A stretch of 64,000 nucleotides of DNA, from assembly GCF_900269665.1 (NCBI RefSeq), contig NZ_LT985361.1, positions 9,058,434-9,122,433 on the forward strand, written 5' to 3'. The position numbers and the translations under genes are program-made. Under the pieces are notes generated by a model. The model searched no databases and was not told the origin of the DNA. It was given only the letters and a program-made list of their open reading frames with translations. The DNA comes from Nocardia suismassiliense. GTDB lineage: Bacteria > Actinomycetota > Actinomycetes > Mycobacteriales > Mycobacteriaceae. The number at the start of each line of letters is the position of its first letter. Position 1 is the first letter of the stretch. Shown piece by piece: positions 7,069 through 16,569 of the stretch.

Positions 7069-9672
7069 TCAGCCGGCGGAGGATTCGCCCCGCATCAGCG
7101 CGCCTAGCGACTCGCGGTCGGTGACGTCCATCTTGATGCAGGCGCGGTAGAGGTGGCCTTCCACGGTGCGGACCGACACGGTGAGGCGGTCGGCGATCTG
7201 CCGGTTGGACAGCCCTGCCGCAACAAGATTGGCGATCTCGCGTTCGCGGGCGGTGAGCGGCAACGGCTGGGCCGCCTGCCGCAGCGCGGGCGTGCTGGCA
7301 CCACCGCAGGCCGCGGCCAGCCGGTTGGCCGCGGCGGCGGACTCCAGCAGGCGGCGGCGATCACCCGCGCGCTCGTGTGCCGAGGCCGCCTGGGCGGCCG
7401 CGTCGGCGGCGGAGAGCAGCACGCCGATCCGCTCGAATTCGGCTGCGGCGGCGTCCAATCCGGGTCCGTCGTGGGCGGCGAGGGCCACCGCGTGTTTGGC
7501 CTGCACCTGCACCAGCCTGCCGTCCACCTTCGCGGCGAGGTCGGCGAGCCGCCCGGCTGCGGAGTGGTCGCCGAAGCGGGCCGCGGCGTGCAGCGCCATG
7601 GCCTCGATCGCGTGCTGGTTCGAGCGGGCGGCCGCGTCGGCCGCGCTCATCGCGAGGCGGATGGCCGGGGTGACGGTGCCTTCCGCGGCGGCGTGCCAGG
7701 CGCGGGCGATTTCGAGCTGTGGTTCGTAGACTGCGCTGTGCCTGCCGCCGCGCGCGGTCGCCTCGCCGATCGCCTCGATCGCCTCGGCGGACCGGCCCAG
7801 TGCCGAATAAGCCTCGGCGAGACGGATTCTCGCGGGGAACATCCAGGCCGCCGCGCCCTCGGTGGCGAGGGCGGCCAGCGCCTGCTCCAGATTTTCGATG
7901 CCGTCCGGGAAGTGCCCCTGCGCCACATCGACGGTGCCCTGCAAAATCTTGGACATGCCCCAGGCCAAGTACTGCCCGGGCGCGGAGTAGCCGAAATACG
8001 CTGCGGCACAGAGCCGGGCGGCTTCGAGTTCACCGGTAAGGAACAGTGCCAGTACCTCGGCGTGCGTCGACATGAAACGGTTCAGCCCGTCGATGTCGCT
8101 CTCCACCTCGTGGCCACGGGCCGCGTATTGCAGGGCGGCCTCGCCCCGGCCCATCAGGGTCAGCGCCAGCCCGCCGCCGAAGGACGCCCACCAGACCGCC
8201 CACGACGGTGCGCCTTTCACCGACATCACCTTCTCCGCCTCGGTGATCGCGGCGTCGATCCGGTTCTCGTTGACCGCGCACGCGGACGCCAGCCCGTCGA
8301 TGATGGCCGCGATCTTCGGATGCGTCACCTTGCCGCGGATCAGCGTCAACACCTCGTCGGCGCGATCGGCATCACCCATGGCCCACAACAGATTCGCCAC
8401 CCGCGTGGTGCCCCAGCGCGCCAACTGCACCTCGGTGAGCTCATCGGGATCGAAGGTGGCCAGCATGCGCTCGGCCTCGATGCGATGGCCCTGCCAGAGC
8501 AGGGCGCGCGCGAGCAGGTCGGCGGCCTCGACACCACCGCGACGCTCCACCGCCGCCCTGGCGAAGCGTTCGCCCAGTGGCAGATTCGCCAGCCCGATGG
8601 CGTCGGCGGCGGCCGCCTCGAACAGCTCCAGATCGGCGGATTTGTCACTGTCCAAAGCCAATTCGGCGAGCCGGATGCGGTCGGCGGCGGAGTTGATCGG
8701 CCGTTCCTTGAGCGAGGAGTACAGCCTGCCGCGCAGCCTGCGAGCCGAGGCGATGCCGAGCCTGCGCCGGATCACCTCGCCGAACAGCGGATGGTTGTAG
8801 CGCACGGTCAGCTGGTGTGAATTCTCGACAACCCGGATCACGCCACGGGTTTCGGCGGACTCCACCGCCTCCTCGCCGGCCAGTTCGGACAGCACGTCGA
8901 GGTCGATCGGCTCGCAGAAGGTGAGCAGTTCCAGCACGTGCAGCACGTCCTCGGGCAGCTGCTCGACCCGATCCTCCAGCAGCGCGGCCAGTTCCGAGGT
9001 GACCGCGGCGCGCCCGCGCAGCTGCCACACGCCGTTCACCTGGCGCAGCGAGCCCGCCTCCAGCGCGCCCTCCACCAAATGCCTTAGGAACAGCGCGTTT
9101 CCGCCGGAGGACTCCCACATCAGGTTGGCGGTGAAGCCTTCTAGTTGTCCGCCCAGCATCGACTCGACCAGGTCGACACTTTGCCGCTGGGTGAACGGGT
9201 TCAGGTCGATGCGCAGCAGGTGGCCGTCTTTCCACAGCGAGGTCACCGCGTCGGGCACCTGCACCCCGCTGCGCACGGTGGCCACGATGTGCGCCGCCTT
9301 GTCGATGGCCAGTTGCAAGAGCAGCGTCGCCGACAACTGATCGAGCAGATGCGCGTCGTCGACACCGATGATGGTGTGCCCGTCCGCGAGCAGCGCCTCA
9401 CGCGCCGCGGACATGAACGTCACCGGGTCGTGCGCCGTATAGACGCCGACCATATGCGCGAACACCCCGAGTGGGATGCTGCGCGCCGATTCGGTGCCCG
9501 CGACCCAGCGGATATTGCCGCCGACGGCGGCCGTTGCCTGTCTGGCCAGTGTTGTCTTGCCGACGCCGGCATCGCCGGTGAGGACCGCGCCGACATGTTC
9601 CGTGCCGGTGAGGGCCGCGCGGATCGCCTCGAACTCGGTCACACGCTCGATCATCGGCCAGTTCCGAGCCAT
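7069..9672 (-). CDS. LuxR-family regulator with N-terminal ATPase domain (LAL/MalT-like)
   Basis: 867 residues in the layout of large ATP-binding LuxR regulators. Walker A is GDAGVGKT (33-40) and Walker B about 101-110 ('IIGVDDAHLL'). Residues about 330-780 are Ala-rich helical repeats of TPR type, and the last about 65 residues are a LuxR/GerE helix-turn-helix ('LTAREREIANLVAAGLSNRQIADRL', then 'SVRTVEGHL'). Such proteins activate transcription after ligand- and ATP-driven assembly. No biosynthetic or sugar cluster lies beside it, so the target is unknown. The ATG at 9672 opens directly on a typical N terminus; purA lies 90 bp upstream on the same strand. Confidence 0.9.
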   Translation of the reverse strand: MARNWPMIERVTEFEAIRAALTGTEHVGAVLTGDAGVGKTTLARQATAAVGGNIRWVAGTESARSIPLGVFAHMVGVYTAHDPVTFMSAAREALLADGHTIIGVDDAHLLDQLSATLLLQLAIDKAAHIVATVRSGVQVPDAVTSLWKDGHLLRIDLNPFTQRQSVDLVESMLGGQLEGFTANLMWESSGGNALFLRHLVEGALEAGSLRQVNGVWQLRGRAAVTSELAALLEDRVEQLPEDVLHVLELLTFCEPIDLDVLSELAGEEAVESAETRGVIRVVENSHQLTVRYNHPLFGEVIRRRLGIASARRLRGRLYSSLKERPINSAADRIRLAELALDSDKSADLELFEAAAADAIGLANLPLGERFARAAVERRGGVEAADLLARALLWQGHRIEAERMLATFDPDELTEVQLARWGTTRVANLLWAMGDADRADEVLTLIRGKVTHPKIAAIIDGLASACAVNENRIDAAITEAEKVMSVKGAPSWAVWWASFGGGLALTLMGRGEAALQYAARGHEVESDIDGLNRFMSTHAEVLALFLTGELEAARLCAAAYFGYSAPGQYLAWGMSKILQGTVDVAQGHFPDGIENLEQALAALATEGAAAWMFPARIRLAEAYSALGRSAEAIEAIGEATARGGRHSAVYEPQLEIARAWHAAAEGTVTPAIRLAMSAADAAARSNQHAIEAMALHAAARFGDHSAAGRLADLAAKVDGRLVQVQAKHAVALAAHDGPGLDAAAAEFERIGVLLSAADAAAQAASAHERAGDRRRLLESAAAANRLAAACGGASTPALRQAAQPLPLTAREREIANLVAAGLSNRQIADRLTVSVRTVEGHLYRACIKMDVTDRESLGALMRGESSAG

Positions 9673-9762
9673 GACTCTTACTGTAGTTCGCTACCGACCA
9701 TGATCGTAGAGATCGAACGATGAACAGCGGCAATCATTCAGCCGGACTATAACTTTCCGGTC

Positions 9763-11052
9763 TCAGCCGAGCACGTCGTGCCGGACGATGGTCTGTTCGC
9801 GACCCGGTCCGACGCCGATGCAGGAGATGCGGGCGCCGGACAGTTCCTCCAGCCGCAGCACGTACGCCTGGGCGTTGGCGGGCAGCTCCTCGAAGGTGCG
9901 GGCCTGGGAGATGTCCTCCCACCAGCCGGGCATTTCCTCGTAGATCGGCTTCGCGTGGTGGAACCCGGTCTGCGTGGTCGGCATCTGCTCGACCCGCTCG
10001 CCGTCTACGTCGTAGGCAACGCAGATCGGCACCGTCTCCAGGCTGGACAGCACGTCGAGCTTGGTGAGGAAGTAGTCGGTGATGCCGTTGACCCGGGTGG
10101 CGTAGCGGGCGATGACCGCGTCGAACCAGCCGCAGCGCCGGGCCCGGCCGGTGGTGACGCCGACCTCGCCGCCGGTCTTGGCCAGGTACGCGCCGAACTC
10201 GTCGAACAGCTCGGTCGGGAAGGGGCCGGAGCCGACGCGGGTGGTGTAGCACTTGAGGATGCCGAGCACCGCGGTGATCTTGTTCGGCCCGACGCCCGCG
10301 CCGACCGCCGCGCCACCCGAGGTCGGGTTGGACGACGTCACGTACGGGTAGGTGCCGTGGTCCACGTCGAGCAGCGTGCCCTGCGAACCCTCGAGCAGCA
10401 CGGTCTCGCCGTTCTCCAGGGCCACGTTCAGCTTCAGCCGGGTGTCGGCGATGCGGTGCTTGAAGCCCTCGGCCTGCGCCAGCACCTCGTCGACCACCTG
10501 CTGCGGGTCCAGCGCGCGCCGGTTGTAGATCTTGACCAGCACCTGGTTCTTGAACTCCAGCGCGGCCTCGACCTTCTGGGTGAGGATCTTCTCGTCGAGC
10601 ACGTCGGCCACCCGCACGCCGACCCTGGCGACCTTGTCCTGGTAACAGGGGCCGATGCCGCGACCGGTGGTGCCGATCTTGTTGTTGCCGAGGAAGCGTT
10701 CAGTGACCTTATCGATGGCCACGTGGTAAGGCATGATCAGGTGCGCGTCGGCGGAGAGCAGCAGGCCCGAGGTGTCGACGCCGCGCTCTTCCAGTCCGGC
10801 CAGTTCGTCGAGCAGCACACCGGGATCGACCACGACGCCGTTGCCGATGACGTTCGTCACGCCCGGGGTGAGGATGCCGGACGGGATGAGGTGCAGCGCG
10901 AAATTGTCACCGCTGGGCAGCACCACGGTGTGGCCCGCGTTGTTGCCACCCTGGTATCGGACCACCCATTGCACCCGGCCACCGAGTAGATCGGTCGCTT
11001 TGCCCTTACCCTCGTCGCCCCACTGGGCGCCGATCAGGACGATTGCCGGCAT
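9763..11052 (-). CDS. purA: Adenylosuccinate synthetase
   Basis: 429 residues, the family's normal length. It joins IMP and aspartate using GTP to make adenylosuccinate on the AMP branch of purine synthesis. The GTP-binding loop GDEGKGK is at 12-18 with catalytic Asp13, and His41 follows in 'NNAGHTV'; 'IGTTGRGIGPCY' and 'EGSQGTLLDVDHGTYPYVTSS' are signature segments. The ATG at 11052 has AGGAG 8 bp upstream, although the frame is open to 11172. It is divergent from the Rv0358-like gene, the same arrangement as in mycobacteria. Confidence 0.98.
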   Translation of the reverse strand: MPAIVLIGAQWGDEGKGKATDLLGGRVQWVVRYQGGNNAGHTVVLPSGDNFALHLIPSGILTPGVTNVIGNGVVVDPGVLLDELAGLEERGVDTSGLLLSADAHLIMPYHVAIDKVTERFLGNNKIGTTGRGIGPCYQDKVARVGVRVADVLDEKILTQKVEAALEFKNQVLVKIYNRRALDPQQVVDEVLAQAEGFKHRIADTRLKLNVALENGETVLLEGSQGTLLDVDHGTYPYVTSSNPTSGGAAVGAGVGPNKITAVLGILKCYTTRVGSGPFPTELFDEFGAYLAKTGGEVGVTTGRARRCGWFDAVIARYATRVNGITDYFLTKLDVLSSLETVPICVAYDVDGERVEQMPTTQTGFHHAKPIYEEMPGWWEDISQARTFEELPANAQAYVLRLEELSGARISCIGVGPGREQTIVRHDVLG

Positions 11053-11379
11053 TGTCTTGTCTCCTACGGTTCGACGTGCAACACCCGGGAGCTGGCAGCC
11101 GGTCGAGCCGGCGGGGCGGGTAAACACCAGTGTTGCAGCTACCTGCCGTATCGAGGCGGTGGCCGGGAGCACAGTCTAGTAGACGCGTCGTCAGCGGCGT
11201 CGGACCGGATCTCGTCGTAGTGTGATTGGCGGCGTCGAGCTCACGCCGCGGGCGCGACAACCATGTGGCCGGAGCCCGGCAGGGCTATGGTTGCAGCCGT
11301 CGGAACCGGGCTGGGGTCGGCGGAAGTGGCGAAGGGTCCGACGGCGTGTCGGCTCGAACCGAGGAGGGTGTACGGCAGT
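11053..11379. other. Divergent intergenic region, purA / Rv0358-like gene
   Basis: About 327 bp that must hold the two divergent promoters. The frames left open here (up to 11172 leftwards, from 11263 rightwards) lack start signals as good as those chosen. I see no clear palindrome, riboswitch or terminator. Confidence 0.5.
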
Positions 11380-12039
11380 TTGAGTACCCACGTTCTCCGT
11401 TGCGACGGCGCACCGGTACCTATCGCCCTCGCGGCGCTGCCGAGCAGTTCGACGGCCGCCATCCCCGATACCACCGAGATCGACGAGTTGCTGCCCGTGC
11501 TCGCGGCCGACAGTCTGCCGCGCCTCATCGTGCTCGGTGACGACGCCGCGCTCGCCACGGTGCTGACCCACCTGATGCGCACCGAACGGCTGCACGTGGA
11601 GATCGGTTATGTGCCGGTCGACAAGACCTACGGCTCCCGCGCCTATCAGACCGGGACCGGCAATGCCGCCGCCAAGCGGGCCATCGACGGCAGGGCCACC
11701 GAGGTGCCGCTGATCCGGGACGACACCGGGCAGGTGCTGGTCGGGCGGGCCAAGATCACCGGTGTCGACGCGGCGAAGCTGGAGGGCGAGGCCTACGTGG
11801 ACGACGTGCAACTGTTCTCCGGCAAGGTCACCGCGATGCTGGTGTCGCCGATGCTGCACCAGCCCGGCGTGCGGGCCACCACGCAGCGGGGCATGCGCAA
11901 GCGCCGCTGGATCGAGGGGCGCGCCGCCCAGCTCGGTACGCCGGGCGCGGTGGTGACGCGCGACGGTGTCCGCAGCGACCGCACGGTGCCCCGGTCGAGT
12001 TTCTATCGGCATCACGAGCCCTGGTTGCTGGTCCGATGA
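11380..12039 (+). CDS. Conserved actinobacterial protein (Rv0358-like)
   Basis: About 219 residues with a TTG start, chosen because GAGGAGGG lies 11 bp upstream and 'MSTHVLRCDGAPVPIAL' is a natural N terminus; a GTG at 11368 or an ATG at 11263 would extend it. The region 'LPRLIVLGDDAALATVLTHLMR' followed by 'IGYVPVDKTYGSRAY' resembles the nucleotide-binding half of diacylglycerol-kinase-like folds, but I see no firm catalytic motif. It is always found next to purA and the M50 protease in related genomes (from memory), and here its stop overlaps the protease start (ATGA), so the two are translationally coupled. Confidence 0.75.
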   Translation: MSTHVLRCDGAPVPIALAALPSSSTAAIPDTTEIDELLPVLAADSLPRLIVLGDDAALATVLTHLMRTERLHVEIGYVPVDKTYGSRAYQTGTGNAAAKRAIDGRATEVPLIRDDTGQVLVGRAKITGVDAAKLEGEAYVDDVQLFSGKVTAMLVSPMLHQPGVRATTQRGMRKRRWIEGRAAQLGTPGAVVTRDGVRSDRTVPRSSFYRHHEPWLLVR

Positions 12040-12818
12040 GCTCACCCTTCGCCGCCGACCGGCGTTCGCGCGCGGTGCGGCCGAGCCCGATCTTTCTGCT
12101 CGTCGTCGTCATCACCATCGTCGGTGGCGCGCTGGCCTGGGATGCCGAGGTGGACTCCACCCGGGCCAAGGTCGGCGTGTTCGTGCTCGTGGTGTTCGGC
12201 TGGATCATCACGCTGTGCCTGCACGAATTCGCGCACGCGTTCATGGCTTGGCGAGCGGGTGACCACGAGGTCGAATTGCGTGGGTATCTCACGCTGAATC
12301 CATTGAAGTACAGCCATCCGCTGCTGTCGATCGTGCTGCCGATCGTATTCATCGCCTTGGGCGGTATCGGTTTACCGGGCGGCGCGGTGTACGTACACAC
12401 ACACAACTTCTCGCCGCGCACCCAGCGCATCATCAGCGGCGCGGGCCCTGCGGTGAACGCGCTCTGCGCGGTGCTGCTGCTGGTGATCGTGCAGCTGTTC
12501 GGCAGTGCCGCAGCGCATCCCGCGTTCTGGTTCGGCCTGAGCTTCCTGGCGTTCTTGCAGATCACCGCGACCCTGCTGAACCTGATCCCGCTGCCGGGAC
12601 TCGACGGCTACGGGATACTCGAGCCCTCGCTCAGCTACCAGACCAGGCGCGCGCTCGATCAGTTCAAACCGTTCGGCATGCTGATCTTGTTCGCGCTGCT
12701 TTTCACGCCCGCCATCAATCAGGTTTTCTTCGACGCGGTGTACGCATTGTTCGAAGTGTCTGGGGTGCCGTCGAATTGGTCGCGCTTCGGTAGTTATCTG
12801 ACACGCTTCTGGACCTAG
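12036..12818 (+). CDS. Site-2-type intramembrane metalloprotease, M50 family (Rv0359-like)
   Basis: 260 residues, polytopic. The zinc motif HEFAH is at 63-67 in a membrane segment, and the second motif 'NLIPLPGLDG' supplies Asp190 as the third ligand. There are about six hydrophobic segments and no PDZ domain, so it belongs to the short M50 group without an obvious PDZ gate. Family members cut membrane proteins within the bilayer, often anti-sigma factors; the substrate here is unknown. It overlaps the upstream gene by 4 bp. Confidence 0.88.
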   Translation: MSSPFAADRRSRAVRPSPIFLLVVVITIVGGALAWDAEVDSTRAKVGVFVLVVFGWIITLCLHEFAHAFMAWRAGDHEVELRGYLTLNPLKYSHPLLSIVLPIVFIALGGIGLPGGAVYVHTHNFSPRTQRIISGAGPAVNALCAVLLLVIVQLFGSAAAHPAFWFGLSFLAFLQITATLLNLIPLPGLDGYGILEPSLSYQTRRALDQFKPFGMLILFALLFTPAINQVFFDAVYALFEVSGVPSNWSRFGSYLTRFWT

Positions 12819-13121
12819 CCGCCGGGAGGCGGAACGGGCTGCGGGGATCGATTCGAGCGAGTAGGGTCCGAACTCGATGATCACTATGGGGGGAATGGGG
12901 TATTCACACGTACGAGATCGGTAGTAACCACGATCGTCGTGCAATCACTTGGCACACCACGCGATAGTGGCCGGACTGCCGTCTTCGGACCGGCGTCACC
13001 GTCGATGACCGGGTCCGGCCGAGCCGCCACCGCGCGCTGACGCGCGCCCGCAGCAGTGAAAACCGGCCGCAGCGTCGGGGTTTTCGGCTGCCCATGAGCG
13101 AAATGTGGGAGCAGGACCACT
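12819..13121. other. Intergenic region before the first GT2 gene
   Basis: About 303 bp with no supported gene. It should carry the promoter of the glycosyltransferase at 13122. An ATG at 13094 belongs to a different frame that reads as a shadow. I see no strong hairpin or palindrome. Confidence 0.4.
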
Positions 13122-13988
13122 ATGACGAACACATCGACAGCGACGGTTTTGTCCGTCGTGATACCCGCACTGAACGAAGCGAAGTGCATCGAGCGCACGC
13201 TGGACCGGCTGGTCGCCCAGGATGCGATCGACGAGATCATCGTCGTCGACAACGGCAGCCAGGACGACACCCGCCAGATCGTGCGCGACTACGCGGTCGA
13301 CCACCCGGAGGTCGCCCTCATCGAAGAACCGACCCGCGGCATCCCCGCCGCCCGCAACACCGGATTCGACCGGGCCCGAGGCGATTTCCTCGCCCGCACC
13401 GACGCGGACACCCTGGTCGCGCCGGACTGGGGCGAGGTCATCCGGCAGAACCTGACCGAGCATCCGGACACCGCCGCGGTCACCGGCATTACTACCTACC
13501 ACGACTCACCAATCGGCTTCTTCTTGAAATTCGGCCTGTACCTGCAGGATCGGCGCGGCAAGCTGGGCGGGCCGGTGGGCAACATGCACGGCCCGAACAT
13601 GGCCATCCGCCGGTCCGCGTGGCGCACGGTGCGGGCGGAGACCACGACGCGGCCGGACGTCGCCGAGGATTTGGATCTGGCGTTGTGCCTGACCAAACGC
13701 GGGCTGCGCATCGACCAGCTGACGGACATGCGGGTCGAAACCTCGTCCCGCCGCCGCAGGACCGGGCCGCGCGACTGGTGGCGCTTCCAATTGACGGGGT
13801 TGCGCACCATCACCGAGCAGGGTTACCAGGTGCGGCCGTTTCACCGGGCCGTTATCGTCGGCGCCTGGCTGACGCACACGGTGCAGTGGCCGATCTACCG
13901 ATTCTGGGACTTCGACCGGCGCCGCTTCACGCTGCGTCCGGCGCCGCCCCGGGTCTCCGCGGTCGGCGAAACGGCGAGCGCCACCTGA
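13122..13988 (+). CDS. GT2-family glycosyltransferase, copy 1
   Basis: 288 residues. GT-A fold family 2 enzyme: 'LSVVIPALNEA' at about 10-20, 'EIIVVDNGSQDDT' at 38-50, the metal-binding DAD at 94-96, 'NMHGPNMAIRRSAW' in the acceptor region and 'EDLDLAL' with the likely catalytic acid. No membrane segment is obvious, so it is probably cytoplasmic and soluble or peripheral. It is about 70% identical by eye over its length to the next gene, including 'LKFG-YLQDRRGKLGG' and 'AHTVQWPIYR'. Donor and acceptor are unknown. Confidence 0.88.
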   Translation: MTNTSTATVLSVVIPALNEAKCIERTLDRLVAQDAIDEIIVVDNGSQDDTRQIVRDYAVDHPEVALIEEPTRGIPAARNTGFDRARGDFLARTDADTLVAPDWGEVIRQNLTEHPDTAAVTGITTYHDSPIGFFLKFGLYLQDRRGKLGGPVGNMHGPNMAIRRSAWRTVRAETTTRPDVAEDLDLALCLTKRGLRIDQLTDMRVETSSRRRRTGPRDWWRFQLTGLRTITEQGYQVRPFHRAVIVGAWLTHTVQWPIYRFWDFDRRRFTLRPAPPRVSAVGETASAT

Positions 13989-13999
13989 GGAGTTGGTGC

Positions 14000-14014
14000 C
14001 CCCAAGGCTTGGGG
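14000..14014. terminator. Small hairpin after GT2 copy 1
   Basis: CCCCAA and TTGGGG flank GGC, 12 bp after the stop of the first glycosyltransferase, followed by ATTCTG. The stem is only 6 bp and there is no real T-tract, so termination is uncertain. Confidence 0.35.
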
Positions 14015-14258
14015 ATTCTGTCTGTGCGCCAACGCAACTAGGGTGAACCAGTGATCATCGCCGGTCGGCCCAGCCGGTAATCAGCAGGCTGCCCGGCCCT
14101 GGTCGCACCGACCGTTCGGCGAACTCGCGGCACCGTTGCCGATCGAGTCCCCCTGTGTTTTCACCCATTACCACGCTGACGAGAACGGCTGTTCCGGGCA
14201 GATAACAGACCGTTCTGTAGGAAGCTTCACCCGACCCAGAACTGGAGCAGTACCAGCA

Positions 14259-15107
14259 ATGAGCAGCCCCGATTCGGCGACGACCTTATCGATCGTCATC
14301 CCGGTCCTCAACGAGGCGGCGTGCATCACGCAAACCCTCGACCGCCTCGTCACCCAGGACGCGATCGACGAGGTCGTCGTGGTCGACAACGGCAGCGACG
14401 ACGGCACCCGCGAACTCGTCAGCGCCTACGCGCTCGAACATCCGAAAGTCGAACTCGTCGAGGAACCCCAGCGCGGGGTGGCACGGGCCCGCAACACCGG
14501 ATTCGACAAGGCGCGTGGGGATTTCATCGGCCGGACCGACGCCGACTGCCTCGTCGCGCCCGATTGGGGCGCGGTCATCCGGCAGCACTTGACCGACCAT
14601 CCCGACGTCGCCGCGCTCACCGGCATCACCACGTACTACGACTCGCCGGTCGGCTTCTTGCTGAAATTCGGCTATTACCTGCAGGATCGGCGCGGCAAGC
14701 TGGGCGGCCGGGTCGGCAACATGCACGGCCCGAACATGGCGATCCGCCGCACCGCCTGGCTGGACGTGCGCGAGGACACCGTCGTGCGGCCGGATGTGAT
14801 CGACGACCTCGACCTGGCGCTGTGCTTGAGCAAGCGCGGCCTGCCGATCGATCAGCTGAAGCACATGCGGGTCGAGACGTCGGCCCGGCGCAGGCGCACC
14901 AGTCCGCGCCGCTGGTGGCAGTTCCAGTTGAGCGGCCTGCGCACCATCACCAACCAGGGCTACCAGGTCCTGCCGTTCCATCGCGTCGTCATCGTCGGCG
15001 CCTGGCTGGCGCACACCGTGCAGTGGCCGATCTACCGGCTGTGGGACTTCGACCGGCGGCGGTTCTCGCTGCGGCCCGGCCAGGCCAGGATGTTCCCGCT
15101 CAGCTAG
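14259..15107 (+). CDS. GT2-family glycosyltransferase, copy 2
   Basis: 282 residues and a close paralog of the gene at 13122, with the same motifs (IPVLNEA, VVVDNGSDDGT, DAD, LKFGYYLQDRRGKLGG, RVETSARRRRT). The ATG at 14259 is chosen because it aligns with the start of copy 1 and has GGAG 11 bp upstream; the frame is open to 14136. Differences cluster in the C terminus and in the charged stretch before 'VDNGS'. The pair looks like a tandem duplication that has diverged. Function unknown beyond glycosyl transfer. Confidence 0.88.
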   Translation: MSSPDSATTLSIVIPVLNEAACITQTLDRLVTQDAIDEVVVVDNGSDDGTRELVSAYALEHPKVELVEEPQRGVARARNTGFDKARGDFIGRTDADCLVAPDWGAVIRQHLTDHPDVAALTGITTYYDSPVGFLLKFGYYLQDRRGKLGGRVGNMHGPNMAIRRTAWLDVREDTVVRPDVIDDLDLALCLSKRGLPIDQLKHMRVETSARRRRTSPRRWWQFQLSGLRTITNQGYQVLPFHRVVIVGAWLAHTVQWPIYRLWDFDRRRFSLRPGQARMFPLS

Positions 15108-15255
15108 GAAGAAAGCGGCAACTGACGAACACAGAGCCGCCCGGCCGGACGTCGGACCAGGCGACTCTGCTCCTCGCAACGGGCGTGCTGCCCCAACCCG
15201 CACGGCCACCACACCAAATGGCCGGTGGGGCAGTTCGCTCGTGTGCGAAGTGGTC

Positions 15256-15285
15256 GACCGCGACACCCCTCGTTCGATCGCGGTC
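15256..15285. terminator. Hairpin between convergent GT2 copy 2 and FUSC gene
   Basis: GACCGCGA (15256-15263) pairs with TCGCGGTC (15278-15285) across a 14-nt loop, in the 294-bp gap between convergent genes. No T-tract. A possible bidirectional terminator; nothing else is seen in this gap. Confidence 0.35.
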
Positions 15286-15401
15286 ACTTGTTCAAGTTAT
15301 GCGGCCGGGGCCGCCGGAACACGAGTAGCGGACTACCCAAAGATCAGCGAGGACGCCACGCACGGCGACTGGTGCGCACCCAGATCCGCTGAGTAGTCGG
15401 A

Positions 15402-16505
15402 TCATTCCTCGGGGGTCACGAACGGTTTGGGCACCGTCGGCGGCAGCAGCGCGATCGCGGAGATGCGCTTCATGCCACACACCTGCATCAGGTCCACCAC
15501 GATCGAACGCACCTGGGCGAACACCACATGGGCCGAAAGCCCGGCGCCCTCAACGAGTTCCGGCCGCGCCTCCTTGGCGACCGTGCGCAGCACCCTGGCC
15601 GCCTCGGCTTGGTCGGGCTGCTCGCCGGGATCGGCGAGCATCATCCGGCGCACCACATCGATGGCCTGACCCAGCCGTTCGACCTCGTCGATCAGGCGGG
15701 GGTCGAGGATCTCGTCGTCCTGGACCAGGGTGAGCGAACGGCGCAGCAGCACCCTGGTATTGCGCACCGCGTTGTCCAGCGGGTCGGCGGTGGCCTTGAT
15801 GCGTTCGAGGCGGGCGCGAGAGTTCCAGTACAGCGGGGAGATTCGGCTGATCTCCTTGCCGCCCTCCAGCGTGGCCCGCAAGGTGTCCAGCTGCGGTTGC
15901 GTCGCACGGACCGCCGCGAGCGCGGAACGCACCTTGTCCGGATCTTGTTCGAGCAGGCCGTCGGCGCCGTCGGTGAGCGACTTGCTCATCACCGCAAGGA
16001 TTTCCGCCGCCTGCTCGCGGGCGCGCCGCACCGGATGCAGTGGAATCGACGCCACCACAACGACTCCCACCAGACCACCGACCAGCGCGTCGATCATCCG
16101 GGAGAAACCGCCACCCGCCGAGGGCGGCAGCAGCGTCGCGACCAGCACGGCCGAACCGGCCGCCTGCATGGTGATGATGGAGCCGCCGTCGAGGAACACC
16201 GCCGCGGCCATGGCGACGGCGACCACCAGCGCGATCTGCCACACGCCGGTACCCGCGTTGGTGATGAACAGGTCACCGATGCCGATGCCGACCGCGACGC
16301 CGACCACCAGTTCCACCGAACGCCGCAGCCGGGCGCCGAAGGAGATGCCGATCGACACCACGGCCGCGGTGGGCGCGAAGAACGGCTGCGCGTGCCCGAC
16401 GAGGTCACGCGCGATGAACCAGGCCAGTGCCGCGCCGAGGGCGCACTGCAGAATCGGCAACGCGGACAGGCGCAGGCGCGCCCACGACGCGCGCAGCCGA
16501 TCCAT
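15402..16505 (-). CDS. FUSC-family membrane protein (aromatic acid exporter-like)
   Basis: 367 residues from the ATG at 16505; a TTG at 16562, 7 bp past the DUF3151 stop, would add 19 residues. Residues about 15-170 contain five or six membrane segments ('ILQCALGAALAWFIARDL', 'FFAPTAAVVSIGISFG', 'ELVVGVAVGIGIGDLF', 'MQAAGSAVLVATLL', 'ALVGGLVGVVVVASI'), then about 190 residues of cytoplasmic helices. This is the layout of the fusaric acid resistance/FUSC family, some of which export aromatic acids. It probably forms an operon with the DUF3151 gene. The substrate is unknown. Confidence 0.82.
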   Translation of the reverse strand: MDRLRASWARLRLSALPILQCALGAALAWFIARDLVGHAQPFFAPTAAVVSIGISFGARLRRSVELVVGVAVGIGIGDLFITNAGTGVWQIALVVAVAMAAAVFLDGGSIITMQAAGSAVLVATLLPPSAGGGFSRMIDALVGGLVGVVVVASIPLHPVRRAREQAAEILAVMSKSLTDGADGLLEQDPDKVRSALAAVRATQPQLDTLRATLEGGKEISRISPLYWNSRARLERIKATADPLDNAVRNTRVLLRRSLTLVQDDEILDPRLIDEVERLGQAIDVVRRMMLADPGEQPDQAEAARVLRTVAKEARPELVEGAGLSAHVVFAQVRSIVVDLMQVCGMKRISAIALLPPTVPKPFVTPEE

Positions 16506-16569
16506 GCTGCTCGCCTTGGCGACGCCGACGCGAGAGCTGGGATTGATACTGAGGTCGATCAACTACGAC

